Shown here piece by piece: positions 1 through 7,081 of a stretch of DNA of 24,932 bases. Within the stretch, counting starts at the first letter, position 1; each line of letters opens with the position of its first letter. The stretch spans positions 39,703-64,634 of the forward strand of contig DBTN01000045.1 in NCBI GenBank assembly GCA_002307065.1, given 5' to 3'. Below the pieces are notes generated by a model that saw nothing but the letters and a program-made list of their open reading frames with translations, did no database searches and had not been told where the DNA came from. Both the position numbers and the translations under genes were made by a program. The DNA is from Akkermansiaceae bacterium UBA1315. Lineage in GTDB: Bacteria > Verrucomicrobiota > Verrucomicrobiia > Verrucomicrobiales > Akkermansiaceae.

Positions 1-50
1 GCTCGTGATCGTTCCAAGATTCGAGCCGATACTTTTGAAGTTGTTGACGT

Positions 51-1370
51 TTAGGAAATCAGATCCAGTGCTCCGCCATGGCAGAGTTCTGGATTCCCAA
101 AACTCTGGAGGGGATGGCCCATGCTTTGAGCGATGGTCATCCAGAGCCGGTTGTGCGTGACTTTGTCGAATTGCAGGGCGCGGCCCATGGTGAAGCCGGT
201 ATTGCCGCCGATCATGACGATTGGGATGTCGTCCAAGCTGTGGCTGTTGCCTTTTCCGAGTTCATTTGTCCAAACGAGCAACGTGTGGTCGAGCATGCTG
301 CCGTTTCCGCCCGGTTCAGGCGTTTCGGCGAGACGCTTGGCCAGGTAGGCAAATTCGCCGCAGAACCAACTATTGATTTTTTCCAGCTTTTTCTGGGCGG
401 AAAGATTGTTGTCCGGTTCGTGGGAAAGCGTGTGGTGTCCCTCTTGCACGCCGAGCCAGTTCATCCGAGCTTCGCCGACCGATCGCATGTATTGCAGGGT
501 CGCGACGCGCGCCATGTCGTTGGCGAAACTGTTGACCAGTAGATCGATCTGCATCCGGCTGATTTCCGGGGTGTTATCGTTCACCAGTTCGATGTGCGGA
601 TCGATTTCCGGAACCGGGTGGCCGACATCGCTTTTGCCCTGGCGGGAAATTTCCACTTCCATTTCGCGGACGAGCGTGAGGTGCTGCTCCAGCAATCCCC
701 GGTCTTCAGCGCTGAGTTTTCCGGAGACTTTTTTTAGGTCGTTTTGCACGTTATCGAGCACGCTGATGACGCCCTCCTTGTCCTTCACCTGACCGTAAAG
801 TTTCGAAAGCATCTGCTGCGGATCGTCGATCGGCGCAACCGGTCGGTTCGCTCCAGCGTAAGACATGCGCGTCCACGGATCGGCGCGTTTCGGAACGGCG
901 ACTCCGAATTCGAGCGAGCCGAAGCGGGTTTGCGTCTCGGGGCGGGATTGGAAAAAGTTTTTGAGTTCTTGATCGATCGAGATTCCGCTGGCCCAGCCGG
1001 CGGGTGTGTCGGAACCGCCTTGAACGTTACCGGGGGCGAGTTCGGTCGCGGTCAAAAGACAGCTCATACCGCGCATGTGGCGGTCGCCATCCCCTTGGAC
1101 TTTGTTGTAAACCCCTTTGATCATTAGCGTCTTATCCTTGAAAGGTTGCAACGGCTGAAGGATCGGTTTGAAGGCGAAATCTTTTCCCACGCTATCCGGC
1201 CAGAATTTTTCCTGAACGGTCCCATTCGGCGAGAACATGATCACCACGCGCTTTTTCGGAACCGGTGCGGAGCTTTGGGCGAAGAGGCTGGAAAGGCTGC
1301 CGACGAAAGGAAGGACCGAGGCGGAAATGCCAAGATCGCGAAGGAATTTGCGGCGCGGGATCGGGTTCAT
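51..1370 (-). CDS. DUF1552 family protein, Tat-exported
   Basis: This 439-residue protein opens with a twin-arginine signal: RRKFLR at residues 6-11, a hydrophobic stretch, and a likely cleavage site after LFA near residue 31. It should therefore be exported folded. The rest fits the DUF1552 family of Planctomycetota, Verrucomicrobiota and some Myxococcota, whose members are almost always paired with a DUF1592-type cytochrome protein. Here that partner lies directly upstream in the same direction (gap about 48 bp), so the two are probably co-transcribed. Recognisable family features include the VVIMFSPNG start of the mature part and the late LLVWTNELG block. No catalytic function is established for the family, and none can be read from the sequence. 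The window's left edge lies only 50 bases past the stop codon, so no terminator can be judged. Confidence 0.9.
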   Translation of the reverse strand: MNPIPRRKFLRDLGISASVLPFVGSLSSLFAQSSAPVPKKRVVIMFSPNGTVQEKFWPDSVGKDFAFKPILQPLQPFKDKTLMIKGVYNKVQGDGDRHMRGMSCLLTATELAPGNVQGGSDTPAGWASGISIDQELKNFFQSRPETQTRFGSLEFGVAVPKRADPWTRMSYAGANRPVAPIDDPQQMLSKLYGQVKDKEGVISVLDNVQNDLKKVSGKLSAEDRGLLEQHLTLVREMEVEISRQGKSDVGHPVPEIDPHIELVNDNTPEISRMQIDLLVNSFANDMARVATLQYMRSVGEARMNWLGVQEGHHTLSHEPDNNLSAQKKLEKINSWFCGEFAYLAKRLAETPEPGGNGSMLDHTLLVWTNELGKGNSHSLDDIPIVMIGGNTGFTMGRALQFDKVTHNRLWMTIAQSMGHPLQSFGNPELCHGGALDLIS

Positions 1371-1418
1371 GGAGATGGCCTACGGTAAGGGTGAATCAAG
1401 GGCGTGAGGAGGAAACGT

Positions 1419-3821
1419 TCAGTTCGAGGCGGTTTCTTTCGAGGTTTCTGAAGCAGAAGTTCCGGCGGTGGCCGAAATCACGGCGGATTCGAGCAGAAGT
1501 TCTCGAATGTTAAAATCGGTGGCGCTGAATTTTTTCGTCAATCGGTCCAGCGTTTGTTTCCCGTAAACTTCAGCAGGCTGCTTCACCGTGTGGTTGAAAA
1601 GCTGGCGGATGAAGGTTTTTTTCGATGACTCGCTTTGGATCGCAAATTCCGCGATGTCACGTGCCGTGGCGATCCGGACGGTGCCGCCGTTGTCGTCCGG
1701 GAAATCACTCACGGTATTGACCGGTTTGTTGTTATCCATCGTCCGCCAACGGCCGACGGCGTCGTAACTTTCCAGCGCGAATCCGAGCGGGTTGATTTCG
1801 GAATGGCAGCCCATGCACGCGGCGGATTTGGTCACATCGGTGACTTTTTCACGCATGGTCAGCGAGGGGTCGAAGTGGCCGTCTTTGAATTCCACCGCTT
1901 CCGGCGGGGGTTTGAGAGCGCGCCCGACGATGCTGCGAGTCAGGAAAACTCCCCGATGAATGGGCGAGGTGTCTTTAAAATAGGAAAATGACGTCAGCAG
2001 ATAGGGGTGAGTCAAAACGCCCGCGCGCTGACTGTCGGGAAGATCCACGCGGCGAAATTCCTCACCCACCGGTTCCTTTTGGTAAAATTTGGCCAACCGG
2101 TCGTTCAGAATCATGTAGTTCGCACTGAGCAGTTCGCGGTAATCGCCCCGTCCGTCCCAGACAATGCCGTCGATGAAAACGCCGAGCGACCGACGAAGGT
2201 CGGAAAGTACCGCTTCGTTCAGATCGGGGTAGACGGCGGGATCTTTTGCGATGGCGGTGATGTCCTTGATTTGTAGCCAGTGATGGAAAAAACCGTGGAG
2301 TTTTTCGCGGCTGCGGGGATTCCACAACATCCGGTCGGCTTGGCGACGGATTTGCTCGGGCGTTTTGAATCCTCCGGCGGCGACTTGTTGGCGCAGCTCT
2401 TGATCCGGAACGGAATCCCACATCGCGAGAGCGAGACGGGCGGCGACGTCGTAGTCGTCCGGGGTTTCCCGTTCACTGAGGGCGGGGTAGAGAAATTTCG
2501 GCGAGGTGAGGGTGGCGAGAATCACCCGTTTCACGCCAATTTCAGGATAATTTCCGTTGGCGAAATGAGGCTCAATGAAGGCGGCGGCATCTTCATTTGA
2601 AAGCGGCCGGCGCAAGGCGACGGAGGCGAATTCGCGAGCGAATGCTTTCAGCTTTGCCGGGCGTTCGGCATCATCCGGTTTCGTTCCGGCGAAGCGGTCG
2701 AGATTTTCGGCAGCGTATTCGGAAGTGGTGATTGCCGCTTCCGTGACGGCGTCGAACCAAGCTTTCGAAATCGATGTGCCGCGGGGATATCCGTCGCTGC
2801 TGTCATCCGCCGGGAAGGGATTTGACACGATCACCGTGGCTCGCGTCTGAACTGGCGAAAGGTGGCTGCTCGGAACCGTTTCGAGGACTCCATTGGGGAT
2901 TTTCCACATCAGTTCGATCGATGCGCTGGGTTCCGTCGATTTCCGGTATTCGAGGCGGATCGGATAAGGTCGGCCGCCGAGCAGGAAAATCGTTCCTTTT
3001 TCCTCGCGAGGCTCGAGCCCGGAGCTGACGGAACCGTCGATCAGGGGGTTTTGGAGGTCATTGATGAAAAATCGGGCACCGTTTTGGGTTTTGACGACAA
3101 ATTCGTAATTTCCCGTTTCCTCGGCGATGACCGAGCCTTCCCAGCGAATGAAAAAATTCTGTGAGTTCAGGAATTTGTCCGGGCTTCCTTCGCCGAATTG
3201 GAACGCGATCCGCGCGTCCTTTCGCTGGAAGGAACTGTCGCCCTCGGGTTGAAATCCTTCCGGCGTGATCACTCCTTTGGCGCGGTATTTTCCCAACAAA
3301 CCCCGTTCTTTTTCCACGATCTGATCGGGTTCCTTTTGAAAGTGTCCGAAAATATCGGCGATGGAATTGCGGAACTGGTTTGAGGTGAGTCGGACGAAAT
3401 CCGGTTTGAGAGGTTTTCCGCCGGATCGCGCTTCGGCCGAATAGAAGGCGTGGTAAATGTAATCCGCGACTTGGGCAGACTGCTCGGCGTCGAGAAGCTC
3501 CTCGTTGTCTTCGGGCATCGTTTTGTCGATGCGTTTCGCCAGCGATGCCAATGACCGGTTCCCGTAAAGAGGGTCGTCATATTCGTCCTCAACGCCCTCG
3601 CCGTTTGCCCCGTGGCATTCGACGCAGTGTTTTTCGTAAATCAGCTTCCCGGGATGTTCTGCAGGAGCAGCCGGGGGAGTGGATGAAACCGGTTCTTCCG
3701 CGTGGAGCGTCTGAATCGTGACCGAAAAAATCAGCGCCGCGGCGACGGAAAGGCTCTGGCGGAACGCCAAGCACGTTCGGCCAGTCTCAAAAGAGGTGCC
3801 TTTTGGAAAGAGTGAATTCAT
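1419..3821 (-). CDS. Cytochrome c / PA14 / DUF1587-1595-1592-1588-1585 multidomain secreted protein
   Basis: This 800-residue protein has a hydrophobic signal around residues 22-41. Domains in order: a class I cytochrome c-like domain (heme motif CVECH at 66-70, likely distal Met in KTMPED near 102), a DUF1587 segment (about 140-165), a PA14-like carbohydrate-binding beta domain (about 195-320), DUF1595 (about 395-450), DUF1592 (about 455-585), DUF1588 (about 590-695, with a second CxxCH at 669-673), and DUF1585 (about 715-785). This is the standard order of the 'planctomycete cytochrome' family. Two CxxCH motifs imply periplasmic maturation and electron transfer, and the PA14 domain suggests a glycan-related substrate; both are inferences. 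It precedes the DUF1552 gene in a probable operon. Nothing looks truncated. No Shine-Dalgarno is visible before the ATG. Confidence 0.92.
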   Translation of the reverse strand: MNSLFPKGTSFETGRTCLAFRQSLSVAAALIFSVTIQTLHAEEPVSSTPPAAPAEHPGKLIYEKHCVECHGANGEGVEDEYDDPLYGNRSLASLAKRIDKTMPEDNEELLDAEQSAQVADYIYHAFYSAEARSGGKPLKPDFVRLTSNQFRNSIADIFGHFQKEPDQIVEKERGLLGKYRAKGVITPEGFQPEGDSSFQRKDARIAFQFGEGSPDKFLNSQNFFIRWEGSVIAEETGNYEFVVKTQNGARFFINDLQNPLIDGSVSSGLEPREEKGTIFLLGGRPYPIRLEYRKSTEPSASIELMWKIPNGVLETVPSSHLSPVQTRATVIVSNPFPADDSSDGYPRGTSISKAWFDAVTEAAITTSEYAAENLDRFAGTKPDDAERPAKLKAFAREFASVALRRPLSNEDAAAFIEPHFANGNYPEIGVKRVILATLTSPKFLYPALSERETPDDYDVAARLALAMWDSVPDQELRQQVAAGGFKTPEQIRRQADRMLWNPRSREKLHGFFHHWLQIKDITAIAKDPAVYPDLNEAVLSDLRRSLGVFIDGIVWDGRGDYRELLSANYMILNDRLAKFYQKEPVGEEFRRVDLPDSQRAGVLTHPYLLTSFSYFKDTSPIHRGVFLTRSIVGRALKPPPEAVEFKDGHFDPSLTMREKVTDVTKSAACMGCHSEINPLGFALESYDAVGRWRTMDNNKPVNTVSDFPDDNGGTVRIATARDIAEFAIQSESSKKTFIRQLFNHTVKQPAEVYGKQTLDRLTKKFSATDFNIRELLLESAVISATAGTSASETSKETASN

Positions 3822-3974
3822 AGACTCAAAGGGGTGCCAGCGGGGCCAAATGGCTCCGGAGCACCGATTGCGGACAAATAACGCGTTTTCGCGAAGGATC
3901 TTTCGGAAGAAAGCCTATTTTCGTGCATCCCACAATCAGGACCGTGGATGTTTTTCGGCTCACCGGTTTTGGAA

Positions 3975-4003
3975 TTGGCAATTTTTTACAAAATCGGTAT
4001 TGC
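3975..4003 (+). promoter_or_regulatory. Possible sigma70-type promoter for the metallopeptidase gene
   Basis: TTGGCA (3975-3980), a 17-base spacer and TATTGC (3998-4003) resemble -35 and -10 boxes. A transcript would begin near 4010, the ATG itself, so the mRNA could be leaderless. The same stretch holds a GGCAAT...ATTGCC inverted repeat (3977-3982 and 3999-4004) that could be an operator. The match is only moderate. Confidence 0.25.
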
Positions 4004-4009
4004 CCCGGC

Positions 4010-4375
4010 ATGGATTTTGAAACGCTGAGTACGTGGGCCGACGAGGAATTGCAAGCTGTCATCAAAATCCTGCCGACTGACGTGAAAGACGCCGCCCAAC
4101 GGTGCACCATTTCGCTGGAGGAAAAACCCGGACAACGTCCTGCGGACGCGACTTTGGAGGGGGATGAACTCGGGCTTTTCCAGGGGACCTGTCTGCTGGA
4201 TGAGCCCGCGCCCGAAGAGCTTCCGGAAATCCGACTTTTCCTCACGAACATCTGGGAGTGGACGGAACAGGACGAGCAGGATTATCGGGATGAAGTGGGC
4301 ACGACGTTCCTGCATGAACTGGGTCATTATCTCGGTTGGGACGAAGACGATGTGAACGAGCGCGGCTTGGAATAA
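4010..4375 (+). CDS. Small zincin-like metallopeptidase (HExxHxxGxxD)
   Basis: A 121-residue acidic protein without a signal peptide, probably cytosolic. Near its C-terminus it carries HELGHYLGWD: His102, Glu103 and His106 form the zinc-binding HExxH, with Asp111 as the likely third ligand. The length, the acidic character, and the GLFQGT and RLFLTNIWEW blocks before the zinc site match the Zincin_1 (PF06262) family of small putative metallopeptidases, whose substrates are unknown. I chose the ATG at 4010 because the family begins with a short helix like FETLSTWADEEL. A start at 3923 would add 29 residues that look like translated leader. The gene diverges from the cytochrome gene at 3821 and converges on purN. 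Confidence 0.85.
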   Translation: MDFETLSTWADEELQAVIKILPTDVKDAAQRCTISLEEKPGQRPADATLEGDELGLFQGTCLLDEPAPEELPEIRLFLTNIWEWTEQDEQDYRDEVGTTFLHELGHYLGWDEDDVNERGLE

Positions 4376-4401
4376 GTGTCCGAAACTTTCGTTTTGGACC
4401 G

Positions 4402-4431
4402 GTCTGCCACGAGAGCGGCAGCCGGGCAGAC
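4402..4431. terminator. Inverted repeat between convergent genes
   Basis: GTCTGCC at 4402-4408 and GGCAGAC at 4425-4431 form a perfect 7-bp stem. A second hairpin, CTGCC...GGCAG, nests inside. It lies between the convergent metallopeptidase and purN genes, where a bidirectional terminator would be expected, but neither side has a T-run. Confidence 0.3.
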
Positions 4432-4482
4432 GCTCCGTGCCTCAGGACGAAGGAAACGTTCAACGGTTTCCGCGACGTTCAT

Positions 4483-5055
4483 TTAGAGTTTTTTCCCCAC
4501 CAAACGGATCGCCTCCGGATACAACCGGTGCTCGAGGACTTGGATGCGCGCGTGCAAAGCCTCCGAGGTGTCGTCATCAAGGATCGGCACGCTTTCCTGC
4601 AAAATGATCGGACCTGTATCCATGCCTTCGTCGACAAAATGAACCGTGCAGCCGGCTTCTTTCGCGCCCGCTTCAAGCGCCTGACTCCATGCCGCGAGAC
4701 CGGGAAACGCTGGTAGCAAGGAAGGGTGAATGTTGAGAATCCGATTCGGAAAAACCTCGAGCAGCGGACGTTTCACCAGTCGCAGAAATCCGGCGAGACA
4801 AACCATTTCCACCCCTGCGTCTTTCAGCATCGCGGCCGTCTCGGCTTGGGCTTCTTCGGGAAATTTCGTTTTGAATCCACGGCAATCGATCAAACCCGTC
4901 GGGATCCCACGGTTGCGCGCGCGCTCCAGAATGAACGCGTCCGGATGGTCTGAAAGCACCAGCCCGATTTTCGCGTCGAGGGTTCCGGAATCGATCGCAT
5001 CAAGGATCGCCTGCATGTTTGATCCTGATCCAGATCCGAGAACGCCGAGCACCAT
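4483..5055 (-). CDS. purN: Phosphoribosylglycinamide formyltransferase (GART)
   Basis: This 190-residue cytosolic enzyme transfers the formyl group of 10-formyltetrahydrofolate to glycinamide ribonucleotide, the third step of purine synthesis. The N-terminal phosphate loop GSGSGSNMQA (8-17) is present. So are the catalytic Asn and His in NIHPSLLPAFPG (Asn108, His110) and the catalytic Asp146 in the MDTGPI block, spaced as in E. coli PurN. The length is normal for the family. It is a lone gene here, with no other pur genes nearby, divergent from the M29 aminopeptidase with about 100 bp between starts. Starting at 5055 puts the beta-strand MVLGVLGSG at the very N-terminus, as in known PurN proteins. 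Confidence 0.95.
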   Translation of the reverse strand: MVLGVLGSGSGSNMQAILDAIDSGTLDAKIGLVLSDHPDAFILERARNRGIPTGLIDCRGFKTKFPEEAQAETAAMLKDAGVEMVCLAGFLRLVKRPLLEVFPNRILNIHPSLLPAFPGLAAWSQALEAGAKEAGCTVHFVDEGMDTGPIILQESVPILDDDTSEALHARIQVLEHRLYPEAIRLVGKKL

Positions 5056-5155
5056 GCGCTTGGTTTAAGCGACTCACCGGTACTGCCAAGTTCCAAGTTT
5101 CATTTGCTGAGAGATGGCGCTTGGAAAAACAACGTTTTCCCTTATGTAGGTGCGC

Positions 5156-6256
5156 ATGCATGACGCTCGTATCGACGCCCTCGCCCGCCAGCTGGTCCGC
5201 TATTCCACCTCGCTGAAGAAGGGTGAAAAGGTGTTGATCGACCTTTACGATGTCCCGGACTCCATTGGCCTCGCCTTGATCCGCGAAGCTCGCGCGAAGG
5301 GAGCTCTTCCCTTCATTCGGATCCATCAATCGCGCCTCACTCGGGAAATGCTCAAAGGCGCGGAAGACGGACAATATTCGGTGCTCGCGAAACATCTCCT
5401 CGCCGAAATGTCGGACATGGATGCCTACATCGCCATTCGCGGCGGCTATAACATTTCCGAAACGTCGGACGTCCCTGCGGAAAGGATGCGTCTGGCGATG
5501 AAACACATGCGTCCCGTTCTGGATCACCGGGTGAAAAAAACCAAATGGTGTGTCCTGCGTTGGCCGAGCCCATCGATGGCGCAACAGGCGAGCATGAGCA
5601 CCGAAGCGTTCGAAGACTTCTATTTCAAAGTTTGCCTGCTTGATTACAAAGCATTGGTCCCAGCGATGAACGCGCTGAAAAAGCTGATGGAAAAAACCGA
5701 CCGCGTGGAAATCACCGGCCCCGGTACCGATCTTCGTTTCTCGATCAAAGACGTCGGCGCAATCGTCTGCGGCGGAAATTATAACATTCCCGATGGCGAA
5801 GTTTTCACCGCTCCTGTGAAAAATTCGGTCGAAGGATATGTCACCTATAACGCACCGACCATTTATCAGGGGATCGGTTTCGATGGCATCCGACTCGAAT
5901 TTGAAAAAGGAAAAATCGTCAAAGCCGACGCCGGAGCGAAGACCAAAGCCCTCAACAAGATCCTCGATACCGATGATGGATCGAGATATATCGGTGAGTT
6001 CGCATTGGGTTTCCATCCGGTCATCCGCGAGCCGATGCGAGATATCCTTTTCGACGAAAAAATTGCCGGTTCCTTTCACTTCACCCCCGGCCAAGCCTAC
6101 GAAGATGCCGACAACGGAAACCGGTCGCAAGTCCACTGGGACATGGTCAACATTCAGCGCAAAGACTACGGCGGCGGCGAAGTGTATTTCGATGGAAAGC
6201 TCATCCGTAAAGACGGCATTTTCCTTCCAAAAGCGCTGGCGAAATTGAACGGCTGA
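5156..6256 (+). CDS. Aminopeptidase, peptidase family M29
   Basis: An M29 (AmpS/aminopeptidase T-type) enzyme of about 366 residues, a family of dimetal enzymes that remove N-terminal residues from peptides in the cytosol. Family landmarks are the N-terminal ALARQLVRYSTSLKKGEKVL block, the MPATVA-independent metal-ligand region after GGNYNIPDGEVFTAPV (the conserved Glu there is a metal ligand in M29), and the C-terminal GEFALGFHP...H-x-GQAYEDADNGN..QVHWDM segment that supplies further His and Asp ligands. I prefer ATG 5156 to GTG 5150. An AGGTG stretch lies just upstream, but too close to be a convincing ribosome site. With the POT transporter nearby, a role in using imported peptides is plausible but inferred. 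An inverted repeat (GGAAAA 5123-5128, TTTTCC 5135-5140) lies in the upstream region. Confidence 0.92.
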   Translation: MHDARIDALARQLVRYSTSLKKGEKVLIDLYDVPDSIGLALIREARAKGALPFIRIHQSRLTREMLKGAEDGQYSVLAKHLLAEMSDMDAYIAIRGGYNISETSDVPAERMRLAMKHMRPVLDHRVKKTKWCVLRWPSPSMAQQASMSTEAFEDFYFKVCLLDYKALVPAMNALKKLMEKTDRVEITGPGTDLRFSIKDVGAIVCGGNYNIPDGEVFTAPVKNSVEGYVTYNAPTIYQGIGFDGIRLEFEKGKIVKADAGAKTKALNKILDTDDGSRYIGEFALGFHPVIREPMRDILFDEKIAGSFHFTPGQAYEDADNGNRSQVHWDMVNIQRKDYGGGEVYFDGKLIRKDGIFLPKALAKLNG

Positions 6257-6267
6257 GGTCGGTATCG

Positions 6268-6725
6268 ATGGACAGTGAACATTTCGGTGCCATGAACGAA
6301 TCCGAAGATGTCCGCTGGAAACAACGTTTCGAAAACTTCGACCGCGCCCTGCAATCGCTTCGGCGCGCGGGGAGCTCGCCGAGGAGCGTGAACTGACCGA
6401 GTTGGAAGAGCAGGGGCTCATTCAAGTTTTTGAATTCACTCATGAACTCGCCTGGAAGCTGTTAAAAGATTATCTCGAAGAACAAGGCTTCCTCGGCATC
6501 ATCGGTTCGAAAAACGCCACGCGGGAGGCATTCAAAAACGGAATCATCCAAAATGGCGAAGCCTGGATGGATATGATCAAAGCGAGAAATCTTACTTCGC
6601 ATACTTACAACGTTGGTGTTGCCGAAGAGATCGCGAAAAATATCCTGACGCGATTTTTTCCTGAATTGATCGAGGTGGCGGCTTATTTCGCAGATATGAT
6701 TCAAAACGAACCGGATGAAATATGA
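6268..6725 (+). CDS. HEPN-type nucleotidyltransferase-substrate-binding protein (HI0074 family), apparent frameshift
   Basis: The HEPN half of a HEPN/MNT toxin-antitoxin-like pair. Reading from ATG 6268 (or 6292), the N-terminus contains DVRWKQRFENFDRALQSL, typical of the family, but the frame then hits a stop at 6394-6396. The remainder, ELTELEEQGLIQVFEFTHEL onward, continues in the next frame to 6725. Adding one G to the GGGG run at 6369-6372 would join both parts into one normal-length protein. The intact part contains RNLTSHTY (codons from 6585), which fits the RX4HXY motif of HEPN ribonucleases. TTG 6402 could start a shortened product lacking helix 1. A clear GAGG ribosome site lies at 6255-6258, 9 bases before ATG 6268, and overlaps the aminopeptidase stop. 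The stop overlaps the next start as ATGA. A sequencing error is possible. Confidence 0.85.
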
Positions 6726-7054
6726 CATCCTCCGGCCTCTCCGAAGATACGATCCGTAAAATCTGCAACGTCTTTTCAGCCCATCCCAAAGTGGAAAAGG
6801 CCGTCCTCTACGGATCGCGCGCCAAAGGAAATTATAAAAACGGATCCGATATCGATCTCACCCTTTTCGGTCCGGATCTCGATCATCGGGATCTGTCCGA
6901 TATCATCGACGAGCTCGACGAACTGCTCCTGCCCTACACGATAGACTTATCGATCTTCGAAAAACTCGATCACGAGAACCTTCGAGACCATATCGAACGG
7001 GTGGGTGTCATCTTTTATCAGCGAGGTTTTTCTCACGCATCCGATGCAAGGTGA
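6722..7054 (+). CDS. MNT-type nucleotidyltransferase (HI0073 family), putative antitoxin
   Basis: This 110-residue minimal nucleotidyltransferase carries the polymerase-beta signature GSRAKGNYKNGSDIDL: Gly31-Ser32 and the metal-binding Asp43 and Asp45, with a probable third Asp74 in YTIDLSIF. In HEPN/MNT systems the MNT partner neutralises the HEPN RNase; in studied examples it adds AMP to a residue in the HEPN active site. All three acidic residues are present, so it should be active. It overlaps the HEPN gene by four bases (ATGA), which implies translational coupling. Whether this pair acts as a toxin-antitoxin system is an inference from family and gene order, and the HEPN frameshift casts doubt on the present state of the system. 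Confidence 0.88.
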   Translation: MTSSGLSEDTIRKICNVFSAHPKVEKAVLYGSRAKGNYKNGSDIDLTLFGPDLDHRDLSDIIDELDELLLPYTIDLSIFEKLDHENLRDHIERVGVIFYQRGFSHASDAR

Positions 7055-7081
7055 AATGCATCTGATTTCAATGTTGCGACG

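Noticed and set aside
6360..6402. Programmed ribosomal frameshift in the HEPN gene
   Set aside because: A GGGG run alone is not a typical slippery site, and I see no supporting downstream structure. A mutation or sequencing error is simpler.
5000..6421. Long open frame (473 codons) on the minus strand, opposite the aminopeptidase
   Set aside because: It covers the M29 gene and parts of both neighbours without recognisable motifs. Strong motifs on the other strand explain the sequence.
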